From Rathayibacter agropyri (GTDB lineage: Bacteria > Actinomycetota > Actinomycetes > Actinomycetales > Microbacteriaceae): DNA of 64,000 nt. This document shows positions 17,462 through 26,221 of the stretch, piece by piece. The stretch spans positions 592,030-656,029 of the forward strand of contig NZ_JABRPL010000002.1 in assembly GCF_013249015.1 (NCBI RefSeq), written 5' to 3'. Positions within the stretch are counted from its first letter, which is position 1. Every line of letters starts with the position of its first letter. Below the pieces are notes generated by a model that did not search any database, was not told where the DNA came from, and worked only from the letters and a program-made list of their open reading frames with translations. A program made the position numbers and the translations under genes.

Positions 17462-19783
17462 TCACGGGCGCGTGAGCGACCACGGGGTGCGCAGCGCACG
17501 CTCCGAGAGCACCCGGCGCTCGCCCACGACAGCAACACTCGCCGTCACGGCCGCGTCCGCCGCCGAGGCACCAGCAATCAGCCGCAGCGGCCCCGGATCC
17601 ACGGCCAGCGCCCCGTCCTCCCCCGTCACCGCGAGCCGGGCCGCCTCGACGTCAAAGTGCACGGTCAGCGCCTCCCCCGCCGCGATCGGCACGCGCGCGT
17701 AGCCGATCAACTGCACCGCCGGCCGCACGACCGCCGAGGTAGGGTAGGCGGCGTAGAGCTGCACCACCTCCACCGAGTCGGCGCCGTCATTCCGGAGCGA
17801 CACCGCGGCGTCCAATGACCCGCCGACGGGCAGCACGGAAGCTGCGTCGAGCCCGGTGTACGTCACAGCGCCGCGAGTCAGTCCGAAGCCGAAGGGATAC
17901 AGCGGAGTGTTGTCGAGCGCCGTGATCCCGGGATTCGCAAGCCCGAGCGACGGCTGCACGTAGGTCGTCGAGGCCGCCGGATACCGCGGCACCTGCACAG
18001 GCAAGCGCCCGGTCGGCGACACGCGACCCGAGAGCACGCCGGCGACCGCGGCCGCCCCGTCCGCTCCGGGGAAGAACGCCTGGACTACTCCTCGCGCCGC
18101 TCCGAAAGCCCCGAGCGCGTAGGGCCGGCCCGAGAGGACGACCAGCACCGTGGGCACGCCGGTCGCGAGCACCGCCGTCACCAGCTCCTCCTGCGCTCCG
18201 GGGAGGCGGAGGTCGGCCGCGTCGCAGCCCTCCCCCGAGGTGCCGTCGCCGAAGAGCCCGGCGATGTCGCCGACGACGACGACCGCCGCGTCGGAGCCGC
18301 GGACCACAGTCACCGCCTCCTGCACGCCGTCGAGGGAGGCCGAGGTGATCGAGCCGCCCGTCGCGAAGCGCACCCGCGATGCGCCGAACTCGTCGCGCAG
18401 CGCCGTCAGCACCGTCGGGATCGACAGCCCGAGGTCGTGCCCAGGGTGCTTGGCGAGCACATGGTTCGGGAAGGCGTAGCAGCCGACGAGGCTGCGGAAC
18501 TGGTCCGCCGCGGGTCCGACTACCGCCAGAGTCCCCTCAGCAAGCAACCCGCGCACGTCCTCGTCGCGCAACAACACGACCGACTCCTCCGCGATCCGCA
18601 GCGAGATCGCGCGGTTGCGCGCGCTGTCGAGGTCGACCGACTCGGCCCCCTCTGGCACGGGCGGATCGCCGTCGAGCAGTCCCGCCTCGAACTTCTGACG
18701 CAGGTGCCGCTCAACGGAGCGGTCGAGGTCACGCTCGTCGACCACCCCTTCGCGGATCAACCGCGGCAACGAGCCGTAGGACGCGGTCTGCGGCAGCTCG
18801 ACGTCCACGCCCGCGTGCAGCGCCAGACGCCCCGCGTCGGCCGCGTCCACGGCGACGTGGTGCATCGCCTGGAGGAACGGCACGGCCCAGTAGTCGGCGA
18901 CGACCGTCCCCTCGAAGCCCCAGCGCTCACGCAAAAGCGTTGTCAGCAGGTGCCGGTTGGCACTGCTCGGCACGCCGTCGATGTCGGTGTACGAGGTCAT
19001 CACACTGCGCGCTCCCCCGTGGCGCAGCGCGGCCTCGAACGGAGGCAGCACCGTGTCGGCGAGTTCGCGCGGCCCCATGCTCACGGGCGCGTGGTTGCGC
19101 GCGCCGCGGGAGGCGGCATACCCCGCGAAGTGCTTCAGGGTGGCGATGATGCCGGCTCCCTCCAGCCCCGCCACATACGCGGTGCCGAGCTGAGACACGA
19201 GGTACGGATCCTCGCCGAGGGTCTCCTCGACGCGGCCCCAGCGGTAGTCCTTCACCACGTCGACGACGGGCGCGAGCCCCTGGTGGATGCCGAGGGCACG
19301 CATGTCCGAGCCGATCGCCTCCGCCATCTCACCCACGAGCTCCTCGTGGAAGGTGGCCGCCCAGGCGAGCGGAGTGGGGAACGCGGTCGCACCGTACGCG
19401 GCGAGGCCGGTCAGGCACTCCTCGTGGGCGAGGGCCGGAATGCCGAGGCGGCTCCCGGCGACGACGCGCTCCTGCACCTCGCGGAGGCGGCGCACCCCCT
19501 CGGCGACGGTCACCGGCTCGGTGCCGAACACGCGGGTCAGCTGGCCGAGGCCGCCGGTGAACGGGTCATCGGCTGCCGCGGGTCCGCCGTCGAGCTTGGG
19601 AGCGAAGTCGGCGGCGGAGTCGGTGAGCCAGACCGAGCCCAGCTGCGCCGCCTTCTCTTCGAGGGTCAGTTCCATGGTCAGGAGGCGGGCGCGCTCGGCC
19701 GGGGGCAGAGCGCGGTCCCGCCAGTCCTGCCCGGGAGGACGATCCAAGTCCGTCCCGGGCAGTGCTGGAGAAGCGTCGTGCAT
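17462..19783 (-). CDS. Glycoside hydrolase family 3 (beta-glucosidase/beta-xylosidase type)
   Basis: 773 aa. Barrel domain at about residues 40-340 with KHFAGYAASRGARNHAPVS and the nucleophile Asp in GTVVADYWAV; a second alpha/beta domain at about 385-620 including VVVVGDIAGLFGDGTSGE; and a C-terminal fibronectin-III-like domain at about 660-750. No signal peptide. Its ATG overlaps the stop of the upstream permease gene (TGATG), making it the last gene of an SBP-permease-permease-GH3 operon. This argues that it hydrolyses the oligosaccharide brought in by that transporter. Specificity among beta-glucosides, beta-xylosides or arabino-xylosides is open. Confidence 0.9.
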   Translation of the reverse strand: MHDASPALPGTDLDRPPGQDWRDRALPPAERARLLTMELTLEEKAAQLGSVWLTDSAADFAPKLDGGPAAADDPFTGGLGQLTRVFGTEPVTVAEGVRRLREVQERVVAGSRLGIPALAHEECLTGLAAYGATAFPTPLAWAATFHEELVGEMAEAIGSDMRALGIHQGLAPVVDVVKDYRWGRVEETLGEDPYLVSQLGTAYVAGLEGAGIIATLKHFAGYAASRGARNHAPVSMGPRELADTVLPPFEAALRHGGARSVMTSYTDIDGVPSSANRHLLTTLLRERWGFEGTVVADYWAVPFLQAMHHVAVDAADAGRLALHAGVDVELPQTASYGSLPRLIREGVVDERDLDRSVERHLRQKFEAGLLDGDPPVPEGAESVDLDSARNRAISLRIAEESVVLLRDEDVRGLLAEGTLAVVGPAADQFRSLVGCYAFPNHVLAKHPGHDLGLSIPTVLTALRDEFGASRVRFATGGSITSASLDGVQEAVTVVRGSDAAVVVVGDIAGLFGDGTSGEGCDAADLRLPGAQEELVTAVLATGVPTVLVVLSGRPYALGAFGAARGVVQAFFPGADGAAAVAGVLSGRVSPTGRLPVQVPRYPAASTTYVQPSLGLANPGITALDNTPLYPFGFGLTRGAVTYTGLDAASVLPVGGSLDAAVSLRNDGADSVEVVQLYAAYPTSAVVRPAVQLIGYARVPIAAGEALTVHFDVEAARLAVTGEDGALAVDPGPLRLIAGASAADAAVTASVAVVGERRVLSERALRTPWSLTRP

Positions 19784-20691
19784 CAGCCCTTGAACGCCCC
19801 GTCCATAATTCCCGACACCATCCGGCGGCCGACGAAGAAGAACGCGATCAGCAGCGGGAGGGTGGCCATGAACGATCCGCCCATCGCCAGGGCGACATCG
19901 ACCGAGCGGTTAGCCTGCAACTGCTTCAGCGCAATCTGCACCGTGAACAACTCCGGCGACTTCAGCACGATAAAGGGCCACATGAAGTCATTCCAGACCC
20001 CGGTGAAGGTGATCAGCCCGAGCACGAACGCCGCCGGCCGGACCACGGGGAACGCGATCCGCCAGAACAGCTGCCACGAGTTCGTACCGTCAATGCGGGC
20101 GGCCTGTATCAGCTCGTCACTGACCGTCGTGGACATGTGCTGGCGCATCCAGAAGATGCCAAAGGCGCTGGCCAGACCCGGAACAATGATCGCCTGGAGG
20201 GTGTCGACCCAGTCGAGCGCCGAGACGATCAGGTACTGCGGGATAATGCTCAGCTGAGCCGGCACCGTCATCGTCAGCAGCACGATCAGGAACAGCACAT
20301 TGCGGCCAGGGAACTGCAGCTTGGCGAAGGCGAACCCGGCCATCGCGCAGAGGATCGCCGAGAGGACGGAGATGCTCAACGAGACGATCAGGCTGTTCAG
20401 CATCGAGGCGATGAACGGGACCGTGTCGAACACCTTCTCGGCGATCGCCATGAAATTCGTGCCCGGGTACAGGCGCGGCGGGATCGACGTGACCGCCGTC
20501 GCTCCCACCGACGCGACCACGAACATGTAGTAGAGCGGGAACACTGAGACGAGCACCGCGATCGCAAGGAACACGTAGGTCGGCCAGCCGACTCCGCCGC
20601 CCTTGCCGCGGCGCTTCGGCAGCGTCTGGGGCGTGTCTCCTGTCGCCACCGCGCGGGCCTGCGGGAGGGCCTGATCGATCACATCCGACAT
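19783..20691 (-). CDS. Sugar ABC transporter permease (MalG/LacG type)
   Basis: 302 aa inner-membrane permease. About six membrane segments, beginning WPTYVFLAIAVLVSVFPLYY, and the cytoplasmic EAA loop ELIQAARIDGTNSWQLFWRI that docks the ATPase. ATG at 20691 overlaps the preceding permease stop by one base (TGATG) and its own stop overlaps the GH3 start the same way. No ATPase is encoded in the operon, as is usual for CUT1 importers served by a shared MsiK-type ATPase in actinobacteria. Confidence 0.93.
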   Translation of the reverse strand: MSDVIDQALPQARAVATGDTPQTLPKRRGKGGGVGWPTYVFLAIAVLVSVFPLYYMFVVASVGATAVTSIPPRLYPGTNFMAIAEKVFDTVPFIASMLNSLIVSLSISVLSAILCAMAGFAFAKLQFPGRNVLFLIVLLTMTVPAQLSIIPQYLIVSALDWVDTLQAIIVPGLASAFGIFWMRQHMSTTVSDELIQAARIDGTNSWQLFWRIAFPVVRPAAFVLGLITFTGVWNDFMWPFIVLKSPELFTVQIALKQLQANRSVDVALAMGGSFMATLPLLIAFFFVGRRMVSGIMDGAFKG

Positions 20692-21662
20692 CAGACGGCC
20701 GCCTTTCTCGTGCGAGTGGACAGATAGAAGTTGAGGAGGGAAACGAGGACCACGATCACGAACAGCACGACACCGATGGCGGAGCCGTAGCCGAACTTGA
20801 ACTGGCCGAAGCCCTGCTCGTAGAGGAAGAGCGCCAGTGTCTGGCACTGCCGACCGGCGCCGCAGGTGAGACCCGATTCGGGAGCCACCAGGAGCGCCTC
20901 CGTGAAGATCTGGAGACCGCCGATCGTGGACATAATCACGGTGAAGACGATGATCGGGCGCAGCGCCGGAATGGTGAGATGGCGGAACTGCTGCCAGCTC
21001 GACGCTCCGTCGACCGACGCGGCCTCGAACATCTCGCGGGGCAGCGATTGCAGGCCCGCCAAATAGAGCAGCGTGTTGTAGCCGAACCAGCGCCAAAAGA
21101 CCATCGTCGAGATGACGATCCACGAGCCGTAGTTCGTGGCGAGGAAGTTGATCGACGGCAGCCCGAAGATGCCGAGGAACCAGTTGATCAGACCGAAGTT
21201 CTTGTCGAAGATCTGCGCGAAGACGATCGCGGTCGCGGCGACGGAGGTGATGTACGGCACCAGGAGCGCCATCCGGAAGAAGTTCGCCCAGCGCAGCCGC
21301 GCGTGATTCAGCATGTGCGCCAGAAAGAGAGCGAAGAGGAGCTGCGGCACCGTCGAGATGATGAAGATGCCAAAGGTGTTGACCAGGGCATTCCAGAACC
21401 GGGAGTCGGCGAAAAGCTGCTGGAAGTTCGCGATGCCGACGAAGGTCTGCTCGCCGATCGGGTTCCAGTCGAAGAGAGAGACGTAGAACGTGAACAGGAG
21501 CGGGAAGAGCCCGAACACGATGAAGATGATGAAGAAGGGCGCGACGTACGCGTAGGGGGCGATCCGCTCCGAGAGGGAATTGCGGATCCGCGCGGCCTTC
21601 CGAACCGGCGCGCTGGGCTGCTTGCGCTGCCTGGGGGGTAGTGCGGCTGTCGCCGTTGACAC
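20691..21662 (-). CDS. Sugar ABC transporter permease (MalF/LacF type)
   Basis: 323 aa from GTG at 21662, chosen because GGAGGT lies seven bases upstream; a longer open frame reaches 21779 but overlaps the binding-protein gene. Six membrane segments starting APYAYVAPFFIIFIVFGLFP and an EAA loop containing EMFEAASVDGASSWQQFRHL. Second gene of the import operon, pairing with the permease that follows. Confidence 0.92.
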   Translation of the reverse strand: MSTATAALPPRQRKQPSAPVRKAARIRNSLSERIAPYAYVAPFFIIFIVFGLFPLLFTFYVSLFDWNPIGEQTFVGIANFQQLFADSRFWNALVNTFGIFIISTVPQLLFALFLAHMLNHARLRWANFFRMALLVPYITSVAATAIVFAQIFDKNFGLINWFLGIFGLPSINFLATNYGSWIVISTMVFWRWFGYNTLLYLAGLQSLPREMFEAASVDGASSWQQFRHLTIPALRPIIVFTVIMSTIGGLQIFTEALLVAPESGLTCGAGRQCQTLALFLYEQGFGQFKFGYGSAIGVVLFVIVVLVSLLNFYLSTRTRKAAV

Positions 21663-21733
21663 GGGGAGTACCTCCGTCGAAGGGGAGAGGGCCCGGCGCG
21701 CAGGGCGCCGGGCCGCTCGGGTGGGTGCGACGA

Positions 21734-23005
21734 TCAGCCGCCGATGGCCTGCTTGGCCGTGTCGAGGGCGGTCGACCACGCCGCATCGGAGGTGACGTTG
21801 CCCGCCTCCAGTTCAACGAGAGTGTTCAGGAGAGCGCCGTTGATCGGAGTCGTGTCTGGCCCGTTATAGAAGGACGGGAACTGCTCGACGGAGGTCGCCA
21901 TGACCTCACCGATCTTCGAGTCGCCGAAGAACGGGTCGGTGTACGACTGGACCTCGTCGCTCGCGACCGCCTCGGTCGCGGCGGGCAGGGTGCCCGAAAC
22001 CTTGAAGTGGTCGGTCTGACCCTCGGCCGACATCATCGTCTTGATGTACTGCCAGGCGGCCTCGGGGTGCTCCGCGCGGGCGGGAATGGCGATGACGCTG
22101 CCGCCCCAGTTGCCGCCGATGCCGGGAACGCTGGTCACGCGCCAGTTGCCCGCAGTCCCGGGGGCGTCGGTCTTGATGCCCGAAAGGATCCATGAGGGAG
22201 CGATGGTGACAGCGAAGGCACCGTTGGCACGACCCGGAGCCCAGCCCGAGGACCACGCGGCGATGCCGGCGCTAATCCCGGCGTCCTTCGTGTCCACGGC
22301 GATCTGGAACGCGTCCTTCACCTGCGGGTTGGTGTCGTACACCAGTTCGCCGTCGGGCGAGTAGTACTTCTCGGAGACCTGGTTGACGGTCGAGAAGAAG
22401 ACGCTGGTTTCGATGTTGTCCACGAAGGGCTTGCCAGTCGCAGCGGTGTACTTCTTGCCGGTCTCGATGAAGGACGGCCAGTCCTTCCAGAGGTTCGCAA
22501 CCTCGGCCGGGTCGGTCGGCAGGCCAGCCTGCTCGAAGAGGTCGGCGCGGTACGCAAAGCCCAATCCGCCGACATCGGTCGGGATGCCCACGACGGAGCC
22601 GTCGTCGGCGGTTGCCGCGGAGGCGGCCCACGGAAGGTACGCGGACGCGACGTCGTCGCCACCGAGGGTGCGCAGGTCAAGGAAGTTGGAGCTGTTGGCG
22701 ACGAACTGGGGCAGGTCGTCGTTCTGGATCATGACCAGGTCCGGCACCTTGCCGCCGGCGAGGGCGGCGGTGAGGGCCGTGGCGGTCTCGGTCGTGCTGC
22801 CGACCTCCGAGAGCTTGATCTTCGCATCAGGCACCTTCGCGAGGTACTCATCGACGCTGTCCTTCGCTTTGATGCCGGTGAAGGACCAGAAGGTGGCTTC
22901 AGCGTTCGGGTCGTCCGAGGCGCCTCCTCCCCCTCCGGATGAGCACCCGGTCAGGGTAAGTGCGACTACTGCTGCTGCGGCTACGGCCGTCAGGCTTCTT
23001 TTCAC
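21734..23005 (-). CDS. Sugar ABC transporter substrate-binding lipoprotein
   Basis: 423 aa. Starts at GTG 23005 (KRSLTAVAAAAVV follows) behind AGAGGAA. A lipoprotein signal peptide ends in the lipobox LTGC at about residues 18-21, then a Gly/Ser linker. The remainder is a family-1 extracellular solute-binding fold with ALAGGKVPDLVMIQ and AEHPEAAWQYIKTMMSAEG. It captures an oligosaccharide outside the membrane for the two permeases downstream. First gene of the operon; two operator-like sites lie in its promoter. Confidence 0.93.
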   Translation of the reverse strand: MKRSLTAVAAAAVVALTLTGCSSGGGGGASDDPNAEATFWSFTGIKAKDSVDEYLAKVPDAKIKLSEVGSTTETATALTAALAGGKVPDLVMIQNDDLPQFVANSSNFLDLRTLGGDDVASAYLPWAASAATADDGSVVGIPTDVGGLGFAYRADLFEQAGLPTDPAEVANLWKDWPSFIETGKKYTAATGKPFVDNIETSVFFSTVNQVSEKYYSPDGELVYDTNPQVKDAFQIAVDTKDAGISAGIAAWSSGWAPGRANGAFAVTIAPSWILSGIKTDAPGTAGNWRVTSVPGIGGNWGGSVIAIPARAEHPEAAWQYIKTMMSAEGQTDHFKVSGTLPAATEAVASDEVQSYTDPFFGDSKIGEVMATSVEQFPSFYNGPDTTPINGALLNTLVELEAGNVTSDAAWSTALDTAKQAIGG

Positions 23006-23056
23006 GACAATTCCTCTTCGTTGGGGATTCGCGGGTGTCGGGTGAGGGCGAGCCTC

Positions 23057-23140
23057 AGAGAACGATCTCTTGGCCGCCACCGTAACCCGGAGGCGAGCCC
23101 GATGCAAGCGACAATCGGTCTCCGCCAGATAACGATCTCC
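23057..23140. promoter_or_regulatory. Two operator-like repeats between importer operon and LacI gene
   Basis: AGAGAACGATCTCT (23057-23070) and AGATAACGATCTCC (23127-23140) share AACGATCTC and have a CG at the centre, as LacI-family sites do. They are 70 bases apart, close to seven helical turns, suited to cooperative binding by the LacI protein encoded at 23284. Confidence 0.55.
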
Positions 23141-23283
23141 GCCTAGTATTCAAGGGAACTTTCGCAAAATGAACGGCTGAGAGGCGCGGCACGTGCACCG
23201 CGTGCAACTCTGGAGATCGCACCCCCGCGAGCCTGCTCCACCGGCACAGCGGGAGGCCAACTTTTCTCTCAGAAGGAAGCAGC

Positions 23284-24285
23284 ATGACTCGACCTACGCT
23301 GGTGGACGTCGCGCAGGCCGCGGGCGTCTCGCGCGCCACGGCCGCCCGAGTGCTTGCCGGCGGCACCACCGTCGACGTGCGAATGGCGGCTGCCGTCGAG
23401 CGTGCCGCCAAGTCCCTCGGCTACGAGGCGAATAGCGCCGCGCGGATGCTCCGCGGGGGCCGCGCCGGTGCCATCGCCCTGATCGTCGCCTTCAACGAAC
23501 TCGACAGCCTGACCGGCACGTTCTTCACCTCGGTGCTCAAGGGCGCCGCGAAGGGGCTCTACGCCGGCGAGGTGCAGCCGGTACTGCTGCCCGCCGACCA
23601 CGACGACAGCGACCGGATCCCGCGCTTCCTGCGCTCGCGGGCCGTCGACGGCGCGATCGTGATCCTCCAGCACGAGATCACCCACCTCGCGCAGTCCCTC
23701 GCCGACTCCCCCGTGCCGATTGCCTGGGTCGGCCGCCCCCGCGTGGCCCTGGCCGAGGACGCGATCGTCATCGACTCCGACAACTACGGAGGCGGCCGTC
23801 TCGCCGCCCGCGCCCTCGCCGCCGCCGGCCGCCGCCGACTGGGCATCATTGCCGGGCCGCACGACATGGAGCCGGCCCGCGACCGCATCCGCGGCTGGCG
23901 CGACGAACTGACAGAACTCGGCCTCGACCACAGCCCGATTGTGCACGGCGCCTTCACCCTCGAGAGCGGATCGGCCGCAATGGCGCGTCTCCTGCAGCGC
24001 CATCCCGACCTTGACGGCGTCTTCGCCTCGTCGGACCTGATGGCCAACGGAGCGATCCGCGTCCTGCACGCGTCCGGCCGCCGCGTCCCCTCCGACGTGT
24101 CGGTCATCGGCTTCGACGACGTGGTCGTCGCGACCACCTCGGATCCGACGCTCACGACCATCCGCCAGCCACTGGAGGACATGGGCCGCGTCGCCGCCGA
24201 GACGGTCGTCGCGGTCGTGCAGGGGCGCCCGGTCGATCGCCAGCCGATCCTCGCAACTACCCTCGTGCAGCGGGAGTCGGCGTAA
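23284..24285 (+). CDS. LacI-family regulator of the glycan import operon
   Basis: 333 aa. HTH at residues 5-25 (TLVDVAQAAGVSRATAARVL), hinge ANSAARMLRGG, effector domain with DGVFASSDLMANGAIRVL and VIGFDDVVVATTSDP. GAAGGAAG precedes the ATG. It is divergent from the binding-protein gene across 278 bases that carry two matching palindromes; a third matching site sits in the GH127/GH36 promoter. It is therefore the best candidate for the regulator of this glycan regulon (inference from position and shared sites). Confidence 0.9.
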   Translation: MTRPTLVDVAQAAGVSRATAARVLAGGTTVDVRMAAAVERAAKSLGYEANSAARMLRGGRAGAIALIVAFNELDSLTGTFFTSVLKGAAKGLYAGEVQPVLLPADHDDSDRIPRFLRSRAVDGAIVILQHEITHLAQSLADSPVPIAWVGRPRVALAEDAIVIDSDNYGGGRLAARALAAAGRRRLGIIAGPHDMEPARDRIRGWRDELTELGLDHSPIVHGAFTLESGSAAMARLLQRHPDLDGVFASSDLMANGAIRVLHASGRRVPSDVSVIGFDDVVVATTSDPTLTTIRQPLEDMGRVAAETVVAVVQGRPVDRQPILATTLVQRESA

Positions 24286-24523
24286 GCGCTCGGCCTCCGG
24301 CCTCGAGACTTTCCCGTCCCTGAGGCACCGCGCCGCCGATCCTCGTGCGGGTGGGGCCGTCCATCGCCCGTGGGGATTCGTGCACAACGGGGCGGAGCCC
24401 CCCGACGGGGGAGGACGAGGCGGCTTCGTGCGCCTCCTTTGTGGGTCGCGTCTCGCAAACTGGAAGAGCCCGGATCAATCCAGCGGATCGACCGATCCAT
24501 CCCGCACGACAAGAGGATCTCCT

Positions 24524-25030
24524 ATGAACGACAAGACCGCACCGCCCACGCAGACCGACTCCACATCGACCGAATCCGTGCGCACCCTGCGCCGCCGAAC
24601 CGTCCTCGCCGGTGCTGGGTGGAGCGTCCCGGCTGTCGGCGTCGCGCTCGCCACTCCGGCCGCCGCCGCATCGACATCGGCGACGGCCAGCGGAACCATC
24701 GTCTTCGACCCCAATCAGTACCGCGGCACGCGAGCCAACAACCGCGTCAAGTTCACTCCCCTGACCGGTTACGTCACGGTCTCTGGCGGGCCCCTACCCA
24801 CCAGGGTGTTCATCACCTTCTCGGAACCCAGCCCGGGACGCGTCGACCTCCGCTGCGACGCGGGCCGCTACGCGACTGTCATTCAGGCGACCGGCCGCTT
24901 CCAGTTCGTCGGCGTCTACAACGCGATCGTGGGCGGCAACAACCCATTCGGATTCGCTTACGCCGGTGTCGAGGAGGCCGATGCGGGTGGCATCGTCTTC
25001 GGCTACGCCACCGCCGAGCTCATCGGCTGA
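24524..25030 (+). CDS. Secreted protein with twin-arginine-like leader, unknown function
   Basis: 168 aa from ATG 24524, preceded by AAGAGG. Residues about 23-54 form a leader: Arg-rich RRRTVLAGAGWSVPAVGVAL, hydrophobic core, then ATPAAAAS as probable cleavage region. The mature part of about 110 residues is beta-rich with no recognised domain and contains FTPLTGYVTVSGGPLP. The leader closely resembles that of the protein at 43976-44626, suggesting a shared export route. Transcribed away from the LacI gene, with its own upstream region. Confidence 0.7.
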   Translation: MNDKTAPPTQTDSTSTESVRTLRRRTVLAGAGWSVPAVGVALATPAAAASTSATASGTIVFDPNQYRGTRANNRVKFTPLTGYVTVSGGPLPTRVFITFSEPSPGRVDLRCDAGRYATVIQATGRFQFVGVYNAIVGGNNPFGFAYAGVEEADAGGIVFGYATAELIG

Positions 25031-25232
25031 GGCGCCGACGCGCTCGTCGGGGCCGTCGAGGTCAGCCGGCCGCTCTGCCGCCTTCTGACCGCCGACGAAT
25101 CCCGAGACGCCGCTGCGCGGCTGCTCGATCAGCACGGTCGAGTGGTCGCGCAGCGGCGTCTCGCGCGGGGACCTCTCTGCACGCCCTCGGCGGCCCAGGA
25201 CCACGTGCTCGGAGGGTCGGCGACGCCTACGT

Positions 25233-25295
25233 AACCAAGGTTGGGAGTGCCGAATCGCGCCGCACGCCGCGGGATCGGGGCTCTGAACCTTGGTT
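25233..25295. terminator. Imperfect inverted repeat between convergent genes
   Basis: Arms 25233-25253 (AACCAAGGTTGGGAGTGCCGA) and 25275-25295 pair through AACCAAGGTT and GAG..CCGA with two mismatches and wobbles. It separates the leader-bearing gene (plus) from the LamG gene (minus). The rest of 25031-25318 shows no gene. It is related to the hairpin at 6673-6750. Confidence 0.55.
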
Positions 25296-25318
25296 GTGAG
25301 CGCGAATGCGTCCGAGCG

Positions 25319-26221
25319 TCAGCGGCCCGCCACGTAGTGACTCCAGATCTGCGTCGGCGTCAGGAGTGTCGAGTAGACCGTCGCGAAGCGGAGGCTGCCG
25401 GAGAAGTACGCCGGGCCGACGTTCGGCCAGACGCCACCGAGGGCGTCATAGCCGATCTTCCAAGTGCCGGTGAAGGCCTCGGGCGCGCGGTAGTCGGCGC
25501 TCGCCGCGACCTGCTTCCCGTCGAGCCAGAGCGCGAGACCCGAGGTCGGCGACAGCGTCGAGACAACGTGATGCCAGGCCCCGTCATCGACGGCCTGCGG
25601 GCTCGTGATCGTCACGGCCTCGCCGTCATACACGCCGAACACCAGGTGTCCGTCGGCGCCGATATACGTGTGCCGGTCGTACTGACCTCCTGGCGCTGTC
25701 GCTCCGGTGCTGAAGCTGAAGAGCTTGCCACCGGCCACCGTGGTCGCGAACCAGATCTCTGTACTGAACGTCGTCGGCCCCACCAGCGACAGCGGCGAAC
25801 TCAGGTACTGGTCCGTGCCGTCAAGGCTCCAGGCGCCGCCGCCGTCTCGCGGGCAGGCGTGCGGCGTCGTGTCCGAGCTGACCATCAGGGACTGCGCCTC
25901 GCCGGTCGACCGGTAGGTGCCGGGCTCAGCGCCCGAGGCGGTGTCTGGAGCGACCGTCGCTCCGCTGGGCTGCGCAAGCGTGTACGAGAAGAGCGCACCC
26001 GCGTCGTCCTCGGCGGAGGCGGATCCGCACGTGAAGAAGGAAGCACTGCCCGCCGTATTGCTCGGGTTCCGCACGGTGGCGATGAAGGCGCCGGAGGTGG
26101 CCGGAACGGTGACCAGAACGCTAGCCAGCACGGCGACGGCGAGCGTCGCGCCGACCGAGCGAGGCCGGGCGCGCAGCGCGCGCACCGGAGCGGCGAGGGG
26201 GGAGGGACGCCGGGGCCTCAC
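25319..26221 (-). CDS. LamG-like (concanavalin A fold) surface protein, SipW-associated
   Basis: 300 aa. An N-terminal membrane/leader segment (SVGATLAVAVLASVLVTVPA) is followed by TSGAFIATVRNPSNTAGSASF, like the cleavage region of SipW substrates. The C-terminal about 180 residues form a LamG/laminin-G-like jelly roll (FSTEIWFATTVAGGKLFSF; DGAWHHVVSTLSPTSGLALW) used for carbohydrate or matrix binding. Its ATG overlaps the stop of the signal peptidase gene (4 bases), so the two are coupled and the peptidase probably processes it. Confidence 0.75.
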   Translation of the reverse strand: MRPRRPSPLAAPVRALRARPRSVGATLAVAVLASVLVTVPATSGAFIATVRNPSNTAGSASFFTCGSASAEDDAGALFSYTLAQPSGATVAPDTASGAEPGTYRSTGEAQSLMVSSDTTPHACPRDGGGAWSLDGTDQYLSSPLSLVGPTTFSTEIWFATTVAGGKLFSFSTGATAPGGQYDRHTYIGADGHLVFGVYDGEAVTITSPQAVDDGAWHHVVSTLSPTSGLALWLDGKQVAASADYRAPEAFTGTWKIGYDALGGVWPNVGPAYFSGSLRFATVYSTLLTPTQIWSHYVAGR

